Positions 1 to 8,014 of a DNA stretch of 64,000 nt are shown here, one piece after another. The DNA comes from Alentia gelatinosa. Its lineage: Eukaryota; Annelida; Polychaeta; Phyllodocida; Polynoidae. Every line of letters begins with the position of its first letter. The stretch's first letter is position 1. The stretch lies in NCBI GenBank assembly GCA_950022655.1, contig OX465584.1, forward strand, positions 1,869,694-1,933,693, given 5' to 3'. The notes below the pieces were generated by a model. It did not search any database. It saw only the letters and a list, made by a program, of their open reading frames with translations, and was not told the origin of the DNA. The position numbers and the translations under genes are program-made.

Positions 1-70
1 TCAATTTGATTTCACAGACCTACCATCTAAATTGTACATTCATGGCAGTTTTATTTTAAATTGAGGAAAA

Positions 71-376
71 AGGGCTTTTAATGTAGCATATTCACGTTGG
101 CTGCAGAATCTGTCTCCTTGAATTTAGAACTTCAAAAACCGTCACAACATGTATCTGAGTGTCTCATTTACTTGATTGCTTCGATTCCGGCACTCTAACT
201 CTAATATTGTGCGTTATTCTGTTGTACATGTAAGAAATTCCTATCGCTGTAGAATCTCTTTCCTAAAATTGATAACGACACGTAGCCGAATATATTTACT
301 ACCGTTTGATTTGATTTCATCGTATTAGCATCAAAACTGTTCATTCTACAGTCGGGTTATTAAATATCAACGAAAT
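71..376 (+). repeat. Exemplar monomer, type A (306 bp), made of two related halves
   Basis: This anchor-to-anchor unit starts at AGGGCTTTTAATG. Half 1 has the core CTGCAGAATCTGTCTCCTTG at about 101, then GTCACAACATGTATCTGAG and CGATTCCGGCACTC. Half 2 has the box TGTACATGTAAGAAATTCCT, then CGCTGTAGAATC at about 245, a GACACGTAGC stretch and a TTTGATTTCAT stretch that leads into the next anchor. The two cores lie 146 bp apart, and the next monomer's first core lies 160 bp further on. Type A is marked upstream of its anchor by ATTTTAAATTGAGGAAAA. Confidence 0.9.
221..255 (+). other. Conserved half-2 box TGTACATGTAAGAAATTCCT plus CGCTGTAGAATCT
   Basis: This stretch is nearly invariant in monomers of every type, while the flanks differ strongly. 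The only common variants are TACATGAAAG (type B), TACATGGAAG (type G) and CCTGTCG (type E). It contains TACATGTA, an 8-bp palindrome. It resembles the conserved protein-binding boxes of other satellites, but no known box matches. The function is unknown. Confidence 0.6.
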
Positions 377-423
377 AGGGCTTTTAACGTAGCATATTCA
401 CGTTGGCTACAAAATCTATGTTC

Positions 424-441
424 TTGAAGTTGAAACTTCAA
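424..441. repeat. Half-1 dyad TTGAAGTT-GA-AACTTCAA
   Basis: Two perfect 8-bp arms are separated by 2 bp. They lie just after the AATCT core of half 1. The same site is occupied by TTGAAGTTAAAACTTCAA, TTGAAGTCAAAACTTCAA or TTGAAGTAAGAACTTCAA in other types, so most monomers keep at least 7-bp arms. It may extrude as a hairpin or bind a dimeric protein. Neither is shown by the sequence. Confidence 0.8.
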
Positions 442-559
442 AAACCGTCGTAACATGTATCTGAAGGTCTCATTTACTCAATGGATTCAATTACGTCACT
501 TAAACTCCATCATACGCATTAAAGTGTTGTACATGAAAGAAATTCCTATCGCTGTAGAA

Positions 560-586
560 TCTGATTCCTTGAAGTTTCGAATCAGA
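560..586. repeat. Half-2 dyad TCTGATTC / GAATCAGA (8-bp arms, 11-nt centre)
   Basis: It lies in half 2 of type B, overlapping the TAGAATCTG core, at the place that corresponds to the half-1 dyad. Copies near 1507-1533 have CTTCAAG instead of CTTGAAG in the centre but keep both arms. It is present in essentially all B-type monomers. Confidence 0.8.
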
Positions 587-706
587 GAATTGACACGACA
601 TATAGCTCAGTAACTTAATCACTTAGTAACTACCCATTATTTGATTTCATTGATCTAACACCAAAACTGTTCATTCTACCGCAGTTATATTTCAAATAGA
701 TGAAAA

Positions 707-1025
707 AGGGCTTTTAATGTAGCATATTCACGTTGGCTGTAAAATCTGTCACCTTGAAGTCAAAACTTCAAAAATCGTCACAACATGTATCTGAGCGTCT
801 CATTTTCCTGATCGATTTGATTCCGGCACTCTACTCCAATTTTGCGCATTATTCTGTTGTACATGTAAGAAATTCCTATCGCTGTAGAATCTGTTTCCTT
901 GAGGTAAGGAATTAACAAATTGTGATGACACGTAGCTTAGTGTACTAACTACCGATCAATTTGATTTCACAGACCTACCATCTAAATTGTACATTCATGG
1001 CAGTTTTATTTTAAATTGAGGAAAA
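707..1025 (+). repeat. Exemplar monomer, type C (319 bp), with a recurrent 60-codon open frame
   Basis: This monomer is marked by GGCTGTAAAATCTGTCACC in half 1 and by TTCCTTGAGGTAAGGAA in half 2, a 6-bp inverted repeat with a 5-nt loop at 895-911. An open frame at 733-915 begins at TTG, not ATG, and has no in-frame ATG. The same frame recurs at 3886, 6469, 10072, 13225, 15808, 24763, 27346, 30949, 34102, 36685, 45381, 54950, 60533, 61470, 62768 and 63678 because the monomer recurs. A T-to-A change gives His for Leu in the copies at 3886, 13225, 24763 and 34102. This makes them useful markers of the higher-order phase. Confidence 0.88.
895..911. repeat. Half-2 dyad TTCCTT-GAGGT-AAGGAA in type C
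   Basis: It has 6-bp arms and a 5-nt centre, at the same position in half 2 as the type B dyad but formed from different bases. In copies with GAGGCAAGG or GAAGTAAGG the arms are kept. In type A half 2 (TTCCTTGAAGTAAGCAATC) the right arm is broken. Confidence 0.72.
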
Positions 1026-1378
1026 AGGGCTTTTAATGTAGCATATTCACGTTGACTGCAGAATCTGTCTCCTTGAATTTAGAACTTCAAAAACCGTCAC
1101 AACATGTATCTGAGTGTCTCATTTACCTGATGGATTCAATTCCGGCACTTTGACTCCAATATTGTGCATTATTCAGTTGTACATGTAAGAAATTCCTATC
1201 GCTGTAGAATCTGTTTCTTTAAAATGATAACGACACGTAGCCGAATATATTTACTACCGTTTGATTTGATTTCATCGTTTTAGCATCAAAACTGTTCATT
1301 CTACAGTCGGGTTATTAAATATCAACGAAATAGGGCTTTTAAGGTAGCATATTCACGTTGGCTACAGAATCTATGTTC

Positions 1379-1396
1379 TTTAAGTTGAAACTTAAA
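1379..1396. repeat. Half-1 dyad with paired substitution TTTAAGTT-GA-AACTTAAA
   Basis: Compared with the dyad at 424, base 3 changes from G to T (1381) and base 16 from C to A (1394). These two bases face each other in the dyad, so symmetry is kept. The form is present in the B-like monomer of every 1,324-bp module. In two related copies (about 43443 and 52139) the left T is present but the right arm reads AACTCCAA, so symmetry is not kept there. Confidence 0.8.
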
Positions 1397-1636
1397 AAAC
1401 CGTCGTAACATATATCTGAAGGTGAATGGATTCAATTACATCACTTCAACTCCATCATACGCATTATAGTGTTGTACATGAAAGAAATCCCTATCGCTGT
1501 AGAATCTGATTCCTTCAAGTTTCGAATCAGAGAATGGTCTCGACACATAGCTCAGTAACTTAACTACCCATTATATGATTTCATTGATCATTCTAACTGT
1601 TCATTCTACGGCAGTTATATTTCAAATAGATGAAAA

Positions 1637-1926
1637 AGAGCTTTTAATGTAGCATATAATCTGTCACCTTGAATTAAAAACTCACAAAACCGTCACAACA
1701 TGTATCTGAGTGTCTCATTTACTTGATTGCTTCAATTCCAGCACTCTAACACTATTATTGTGCATTATTCAGCTGTACATGTAAGAAATTCCTATCGCTG
1801 TAGAAACTGTTTCCTAAAAATGATAGCGACACGTAGCCAAATATATTTACCACCGTTTGATATGATTTCATCCTTTTAGCATCAAAACTGTTTATTTTTC
1901 AGTTGGTCATTTAAGATCAACGAAAT
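1637..1926 (+). repeat. Exemplar monomer with internal deletion (290 bp, CATATAATCTG type)
   Basis: The anchor reads AGAGCTTTTAATG, and CATAT runs straight into AATCTGTCACC. About 15 bp (the CACGTTGGCTG segment) are lost compared with type C. The half-1 dyad is also broken here (TTGAATTAAAAACTCACAA). The same scar sits in each 1,324-bp module and in the related modules at 4790, 14129, 25667, 35006, 43707, 47611 and 52399. Confidence 0.85.
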
Positions 1927-2046
1927 AGGGCTTTTAACGTAGCATATTCACGTTGGTTACAGAATCTATGTTCTTGAAGTTGAAACTTCAAAACTGTCGA
2001 AATATTTACTTGATGGATTCAATTTCTGCACACTTGCCCTCATAAA
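1927..2046 (+). repeat. Truncated monomer fragment (120 bp)
   Basis: The unit starts normally (AGGGCTTTTAACGTAGC) and keeps the half-1 dyad. After GATGGATTCAATTTCTGCAC it passes through a short TTGCCCTCAT stretch into the next anchor (TTGCTTTTAATATAG). All of half 2, including the TACATGTAAG box, is missing. Identical fragments lie at 7663, 8987 and, shifted by the higher-order periods, at 11266, 17002, 22804, 28540, 29864, 32143, 37879 and about 46575. The truncation therefore predates amplification of the module. Confidence 0.87.
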
Positions 2047-3079
2047 ATTGCTTTTAATATAGAATATTAGAGTTGGCTGCAGAATCTGTCTCCCTGAAGT
2101 TAAAACTTCAAAAATCGTCACAAACATTTACCTAATGGATTCGATTCCGGCACTCTACTCCAATATTGCGCATTATTCTGTTGTACATGTAAGAAATTGC
2201 TATCGCTGTAGAATCTATTTCCTTGGAGTAAGCAATCTACAAATTGTGATGACACGTAGCTCAGTGTACTAACTACCGATCAATTTGATTTCACAGACCT
2301 ACCATCTAAATTGTACATTCATGGCAGTTTTATTTTAAATTGAGGAAAAAGGGCTTTTAATGTAGCATATTCACGTTGGCTGCAGAATCTGTCTCCTTGA
2401 ATTTAGAACTTCAAAAACCGTCACAACATGTATCTGAGTGTCTCATTTACTTGATTGCTTCGATTCCGGCACTCTAACTCTAATATTGTGCATTATTCTG
2501 TTGTACATGTAAGAAATTCCTATCGCTGTAGAATCTCTTTCCTAAAATTGATAACGACACGTAGCCGAATATATTTACTACCGTTTGATTTGATTTCATC
2601 GTATTAGCATCAAAACTGTTCATTCTACAGTCGGGTTATTAAATATCAACGAAATAGGGCTTTTAACGTAGCATATTCACGTTGGCTACAAAATCTATGT
2701 TCTTGAAGTTGAAACTTCAAAAACCGTCGTAACATGTATCTGAAGAACTCCAATATTGTGCATTATTCAGTTGTACATGTAAGAAATTCCTGTCGGTGTA
2801 AAATCTGTTTCCTAAGAATGGCCACGACACTAAGCTCAGTTTCTGAGTAATACTACCCACTATCTGATTATATTAATCTAACACCAAAACTGTTCATTCT
2901 CCGGCAGTTATATTTCAAATAGATGAAAAAGGGCTTTTAATGTAGCATATTCACGTTGGCTGTAAAATCTGTCACCTTGGAGATAAAATTTCAAAAATTG
3001 TCACAACATGTATCTGAGTGTCCTATTTACCTAATGGTTTCGATTCTGGCACTCTACTCCAATTTTGCGCATTATTCTG

Positions 3080-3086
3080 TTGTAGA
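3080..3086. other. Scar of a 25-bp deletion that removes the conserved half-2 box
   Basis: Where other monomers read TTGTA, then 20 bases, then CTGTAGAATC, this one reads TTGTAGAATC. The loss runs from one TGTA to the next, so the junction shows 4 bp of microhomology. The scar recurs at about 12420, 20106, 23957, 33296, 40983, 49678, 54144, 58893, 59768 and 62012 and defines the 874-bp module lineage. Confidence 0.85.
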
Positions 3087-3222
3087 ATCTGTTTCCTTGA
3101 GGTAAGGAATTAACAAATTGTGATGACATGTAGCTCAGTGTATGAACTACTGGTTAATCTGATTTCATTAATCTAGCATCAAAATTATTCATTCTACAGC
3201 CTTTTTTCTGAAATCGACGAAA

Positions 3223-3529
3223 TATGACTTTTAATGTAGCATTTTCATGTTGCATGCAGAATCTGTCACTTTAACATTACGAAGTTCAAAACCGTCACAA
3301 CATGTATCTGAGTGTCTCATTTACTTGATTGCTTCGATTCCGGCACTCTAACTCTAATATTGTGCATTATTCTGTTGTACATGTAAGAAATTCCTATCGC
3401 TGTAGAATCTCTTCCCTAAAATTGATAACGACACGTAGCCGAATATATTTACTACCGTTTGATTTGATTTCATCGTATTAGCATCAAAACTGTTCATTCT
3501 ACAGTCGGGTTATTAAATATCAACGAAAT
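3223..3529 (+). repeat. Exemplar monomer, type D (307 bp), with TGCATGCA palindrome
   Basis: The anchor is degenerate (ATATGACTTTTAATG) and is preceded by a CCTTTTTTCTG run. Half 1 reads TTTTCATGTTGCATGCAG, which contains the 8-bp palindrome TGCATGCA, then CATTACGAAGTTCAAAAC, so the usual TTGAAGTT dyad is lost. Half 2 is like type A (CTCTTTCCTAAAATTGATAACG), though this copy has CTTCCC. Type D follows a C- or F-type monomer throughout the array. Confidence 0.86.
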
Positions 3530-4789
3530 AGGGCTTTTAACGTAGCATATTCACGTTGGCTACAAAATCTATGTTCTTGAAGTTGAAACTTCAAAAACCG
3601 TCGTAACATGTATCTGAAGGTCTCATTTACTCAATGGATTCAATTACGTCACTTCAACTCCATCATACGCATTATAGTGTTGTACATGAAAGAAATTCCT
3701 ATCGCTGTAGAATCTGATTCCTTGAAGTTTCGAATCAGAGAATTGACACGACATATAGCTCAGTAACTTATTCACTTAGTAACTACCCATTATTTGATTT
3801 CATTGATCTAACACCAAAACTGTTCATTCTACCGCAGTTATATTTCAAATAGATGAAAAAGGGCTTTTAATGTAGCATATTCACGTTGGCTGTAAAATCT
3901 GTCACCTTGAAGTCAAAACTTCAAAAATCGTCACAACATGTATCTGAGCGTCACATTTTCCTGATCGATTTGATTCCGGCACTCTACTCCAATTTTGCGC
4001 ATTATTCTGTTGTACATGTAAGAAATTCCTATCGCTGTAGAATCTGTTTCCTTGAGGTAAGGAATTAACAAATTGTGATGACACGTAGCATAGTGTACTA
4101 ACTACCGATCAATTTGATTTCACAGACCTACCATCTAAATTGTACATTCATGGCAGTTTTATTTTAAATTGAGGAAAAAGGGCTTTTAATGTAGCATATT
4201 CACGTTGGCTGCAGAATCTGTCTCCTTGAATTTAGAACTTCAAAAACCGTCACAACATGTATCTGAGTGTCTCATTTACCTGATGGATTCAATTCCGGCA
4301 CTTTGACTCCAATATTGTGCATTATTCAGTTGTACATGTAAGAAATTCCTATCGCTGTAGAATCTGTTTCTTTAAAATGATAACGACACGTAGCCGAATA
4401 TATTTACTACCGTTTGATTTGATTTCATCGTTTTAGCATCAAAACTGTTCATTCTACAGTCGGGTTATTAAATATCAACGAAATAGGGCTTTTAAGGTAG
4501 CATATTCACGTTGGCTACAGAATCTATGTTCTTTAAGTTGAAACTTAAAAAACCGTCGTAACATATATCTGAAGGTGAATGGATTCAATTACATCACTTC
4601 AACTCCATCATACGCATTATAGTGTTGTACATGAAAGAAATTCCTATCGCTGTAGAATCTGATTCCTTCAAGTTTCGAATCAGAGAATTGTTTTGACACA
4701 TAGCTCAGTAACTTAACTACCCATTATATGATTTCATTGATCATTCTAACTGTTCATTCTACGGCAGTTATATTTCAAATAGATGAAAA

Positions 4790-4903
4790 AGGGCTTTTAA
4801 TGTAGCATATAATCTGTCACCTTGAATTAAAAACTCCCAAAACCGTCACAACATGTATCTTTGTGTCTCATTTACTTGATGGATTCAATTTCAACAGATT
4901 CAA
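4790..4903 (+). repeat. Truncated monomer fragment (114 bp), second lineage
   Basis: This is a CATATAATCTG-type monomer cut after GGATTCAATTTCAACAGATTC. It runs into the degenerate anchor CTTCGTTTTAGCAAAG of the following monomer. It lacks half 2, like the 120-bp fragment at 1927, but the breakpoint sequence differs, so the two truncations look independent. Copies occur at 14129, 25667, 35006 and in the 43-44 kb and 52 kb regions. A variant reading CTTACTTTTAGC is at about 18150, 39027, 47720 and 56935. Confidence 0.82.
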
Positions 4904-5204
4904 CTTCGTTTTAGCAAAGAATATTCAAGTTGGGTGCAGAATCTGTCTCCTTGAAGTTTAAACTTCAATGAGCGTCTCATTTACCTAATGGATCCGATTC
5001 CGACACTCTACCCCAATATTGCACATTATTCTGTTGTACATGGAAGAAATTCCTATCGCTGTAGAATCTGTTTCCTTGAAGTTAGCAATCTACTAATTGT
5101 GATGACACGAAACTCAGTGTTTTAGCTACCGCTTAATTTCATTTCACAGACCCACTATCAAAATTATACATTGTACGGCAGTTTCATTTTAAATCGAGGA
5201 AAAA
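4904..5204 (+). repeat. Exemplar monomer, type G (about 301 bp), with perfect 18-bp palindrome
   Basis: The degenerate anchor CGTTTTAGCAAAGAATATTC is followed by the core GGTGCAGAATCTGTCTCC and the perfect palindrome TTGAAGTTTAAACTTCAA at 4951-4968. Half 1 is shortened right after the palindrome (ATGAGCGTCTC), removing the CCGTCACAACATGTATC part. Half 2 has TACATGGAAGAAATTCC and ends in GACACGAAACTCAGTGTTTTAGC, before the type E monomer that starts at 5205. Confidence 0.84.
4951..4968. repeat. Perfect 18-bp palindrome TTGAAGTTTAAACTTCAA
   Basis: It is fully self-complementary and sits at the half-1 dyad site of the type G monomer. Identical copies start at 14290, 21047, 25828, 35167, 41924, 43863, 50619 and 52558. 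The monomer is truncated immediately to its right. Confidence 0.88.
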
Positions 5205-5514
5205 AGAGCTGTTAATGTAGCATATTCACGTTGGCCGCAGAATCTGTCTCCTTGAAGTAAGAACTTCAAAAACCGTCACAACATTTATCTGAGTGTCTCA
5301 TTTACTTGATGGATTCAGTTCCGGCACTTTAACTCCAATATTGTGCATTATTCAGTTGTACATGTAAGAAATTCCTGTCGCTGTAGAATCTGTTTCCTAA
5401 GAATGGCCACGACACTAAGCTCAGTTTCTGAGTAATACTACCCACTATCTGATTTCATTAATCTAACACCAAAACTGTTCATTCTCCGGCAGTTATATTT
5501 CAAATAGATGAAAA
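5205..5514 (+). repeat. Exemplar monomer, type E (310 bp)
   Basis: The anchor is AGAGCTGTTAATGTAGC, preceded by CGAGGAAAAA. It is marked by GTTGGCCGCAGAATC and by TTGAAGTAAGAACTTCAA (7-bp arms). Half 2 reads CCTGTCGCTGTAG and then AAGAATGGCCACGACACTAAG. Copies are at 14544, 26082 and 35421, with others in the 21, 42, 44, 51 and 52.8 kb regions. The copies near 44141 and 52836 share GTTAGCGGCAG, which supports the 8,695-bp period. Confidence 0.84.
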
Positions 5515-5806
5515 AGGGCTTTTGATGTAGCATATTCACGTTTGGCTTTCAAAAATTGTCACAACATGTATCTGAGTGTCCTATTTACCTAATGGTTTCG
5601 ATTCCGGCACTCTACTCCAATTTCGCGCATTATTCTGTTGTACATGTAAGAAATTCCTATCGCTGTAGAATCTGTTTCCTTGAGGTAAGGAATCAACAAA
5701 TTGTGATGACATGTAGCTCAGTGTATGAACTACTGGTTAATCTGATTTCATTAATCTAGCATCAAAATTATTCATTCTACAGCCTTTTTTCTGAAATCGA
5801 CGAAAT
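5515..5806 (+). repeat. Exemplar monomer, type F (292 bp), with half-1 core deleted
   Basis: The anchor is AGGGCTTTTGATGTAGC. GTTTGGCT joins directly to TTCAAAAATTGTCAC, so about 28 bp are missing compared with the sister form that reads GGCTGTAAAATCTGTCACC. The loss removes both the AATCTGT core and the left arm of the dyad. Half 2 is of type C (TTCCTTGAGGTAAGGAA). An open frame at 5556-5759 starts at TTG. Its copies are at 14895, 26433 and 35772. Confidence 0.83.
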
Positions 5807-6690
5807 ATGACTTTTAATGTAGCATTTTCATGTTGCATGCAGAATCTGTCACTTTTACATTACGAAGTTCAAAAGCGTCACAACATGTATCTGAGTGTCT
5901 CATTTACTTGATTGCTTCGATTCCGGCACTCTAACTCTAATATTGTGCATTATTCTGTTGTACATGTAAGAAATTCCTATCGCTGTAGAATCTCTTTCCT
6001 AAAATTGATAACGACACGTAGCCGAATATATTTACTACCGTTTGATTTGATTTCATCGTATTAGCATCAAAACTGTTCATTCTACAGTCGGGTTATTAAA
6101 TATCAACGAAATAGGGCTTTTAACGTAGCATATTCACGTTGGCTACAAAATCTATGTTCTTGAAGTTGAAACTTCAAAAACCGTCGTAACATGTATCTGA
6201 AGGTCTCATTTACTCAATGGATTCAATTACGTCACTTAAACTCCATCATACGCATTAAAGTGTTGTACATGAAAGAAATTCCTATCGCTGTAGAATCTGA
6301 TTCCTTGAAGTTTCGAATCAGAGAATTGACACGACATATAGCTCAGTAACTTAATCACTTAGTAACTACCCATTATTTGATTTCATTGATCTAACACCAA
6401 AACTGTTCATTCTACCGCAGTTATATTTCAAATAGATGAAAAAGGGCTTTTAATGTAGCATATTCACGTTGGCTGTAAAATCTGTCACCTTGAAGTCAAA
6501 ACTTCAAAAATCGTCACAACATGTATCTGAGCGTCTCATTTTCCTGATCGATTTGATTCCGGCACTCTACTCCAATTTTGCGCATTATTCTGTTGTACAT
6601 GTAAGAAATTCCTATCGCTGTAGAATCTGTTTCCTTGAGGTAAGGAATTAACAAATTGTGATGACACGTAGCTTAGTGTACTAACTACCG

Positions 6691-8014
6691 ATCAATTTGA
6701 TTTCACAGACCTACCATCTAAATTGTACATTCATTGCAGTTTTATTTTAAATTGAGGAAAAAGGGCTTTTAATGTAGCATATTCACGTTGACTGCAGAAT
6801 CTGTCTCCTTGAATTTAGAACTTCAAAAACCGTCACAACATGTATCTGAGTGTCTCATTTACCTGATGGATTCAATTCCGGCACTTTGACTCCAATATTG
6901 TGCATTATTCAGTTGTACATGTAAGAAATTCCTATCGCTGTAGAATCTGTTTCTTTAAAATGATAACGACACGTAGCCGAATATATTTACTACCGTTTGA
7001 TTTGATATCATCGTTTTAGCATCAAAACTGTTCATTCTACAGTCGGGTTATTAAATATCAACGAAATAGGGCTTTTAAGGTAGCATATTCACGTTGGCTA
7101 CAGAATCTATGTTCTTTAAGTTGAAACTTAAAAAACCGTCGTAACATATATCTGAAGGTGAATGGATTCAATTACATCACTTCAACTCCATCATACGCAT
7201 TATAGTGTTGTACATGAAAGAAATCCCTATCGCTGTAGAATCTGATTCCTTCAAGTTTCGAATCAGAGAATGGTCTCGACACATAGCTCAGTAACTTAAC
7301 TACCCATTATATGATTTCATTGATCATTCTAACTGTTCATTCTACGGCAGTTATATTTCAAATAGATGAAAAAGAGCTTTTAATGTAGCATATAATCTGT
7401 CACCTTGAATTAAAAACTCACAAAACCGTCACAACATGTATCTGAGTGTCTCATTTACTTGATTGCTTCAATTCCAGCACTCTAACTCTATTATTGTGCA
7501 TTATTCAGCTGTACATGTAAGAAATTCCTATCGCTGTAGAAACTGTTTCCTAAAAATGATAGCGACACGTAGCCAAATATATTTACCACCGTTTGATATG
7601 ATTTCATCCTTTTAGCATCAAAACTGTTTATTTTTCAGTTGGTCATTTAAGATCAACGAAATAGGGCTTTTAACGTAGCATATTCACGTTGGTTACAGAA
7701 TCTATGTTCTTGAAGTTGAAACTTCAAAACTGTCGAAATATTTACTTGATGGATTCAATTTCTGCACACTTGCCCTCATAAAATTGCTTTTAATATAGAA
7801 TATTAGAGTTGGCTGCAGAATCTGTCTCCCTGAAGTTAAAACTTCAAAAATCGTCACAAACATTTACCTAATGGATTCGATTCCGGCACTCTACTCCAAT
7901 ATTGCGCATTATTCTGTTGTACATGTAAGAAATTGCTATCGCTGTAGAATCTATTTCCTTGGAGTAAGCAATCTACAAATTGTGATGACACGTAGCTCAG
8001 TGTACTAACTACCG
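6691..8014 (+). repeat. 1,324-bp module, left copy of a tandem pair
   Basis: It has the same segment order as the module at 955 and directly abuts the next copy at 8015. Private marks are TCATTGCAG instead of TCATGGCAG, GATATCATCG instead of GATTTCATCG, and CTCTATTATTG instead of CACTATTATTG. These marks recur at +9,339 and +20,877, so they serve as phase markers. Confidence 0.9.

Larger units (their letters stand above)
377..706 (+). repeat. Exemplar monomer, type B (330 bp), with a dyad in each half
   Basis: This monomer begins AGGGCTTTTAACGTAGC and reads CTACAAAATCTATGTTC in half 1 where type A has CTGCAGAATCTGTCTCC. Half 1 holds the 18-bp dyad TTGAAGTTGAAACTTCAA (424-441). Half 2 holds an 8-bp inverted repeat, TCTGATTC / GAATCAGA (560-586). 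Its conserved box reads TACATGAAAGAAATTCC rather than TACATGTAAGAAATTCC. The type recurs in every higher-order unit. Copies at 20564, 41441 and 50136 carry a 13-bp deletion just after the anchor (GGGCTTTTCACG). Confidence 0.88.
955..2278 (+). repeat. 1,324-bp module, first copy
   Basis: The module runs from ATCAATTTGATTTCAC to the next identical start at 2279. Inside are type A, a B-like monomer with TTTAAGTTGAAACTTAAA, the CATATAATCTG type, a monomer with CCGTTTGATATGATTTC, the 120-bp fragment and a monomer whose anchor reads TTGCTTTTAATATAG. Private marks of this copy are GTTGACTGCAG and CTCTAACACTATTATTG. It is followed by type A and B monomers rather than by another module. Confidence 0.9.
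2742..3615 (+). repeat. 874-bp module, exemplar copy
   Basis: The module runs from CTGAAG|AACTCC to the next CTGAAG. It holds an F relative with the 25-bp box deletion (TTGTAGAATCTG), a type D monomer, and the start of a type B monomer. The entry point joins half 1 of a B monomer to half 2 of another monomer, shortening that unit to 274 bp. Copies start at 12081, 19768 (861 bp), 23619, 32958, 40645, 49340, 53806, 58555 and 59429. Confidence 0.87.

Noticed and set aside
340..360. Possible CENP-B box (TTCATTCTACAGTCGGG)
   Set aside because: The CGGG lies two bases too far from the TTC part and TTCG is TTCA, so the NTTCGNNNNANNCGGGN pattern is not met. I found no other match by eye.
733..915. 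Repeated 60-codon open frame, apparently starting with Met, in about 17 places
   Set aside because: The start codon is TTG, and there is no in-frame ATG, signal or known motif. It recurs with the satellite monomer and has no flanking gene structure.
2241..2262. tRNA gene suggested by GTAGCTCAGTG
   Set aside because: No acceptor, anticodon or T stem can be paired around it, and the B-box-like word is about 200 bp away.
3190..3215. TTTTTT run with nearby dyad as a transcription terminator
   Set aside because: No transcription unit is visible and no GC-rich stem precedes the run. It is a fixed feature of type D monomers.
3902..4084. 60-codon frame on the minus strand (also at 13241, 24779 and 34118)
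   Set aside because: It starts at GTG and is the antisense shadow of a type C monomer. It exists only where a T-to-A change removes a stop on the minus strand.
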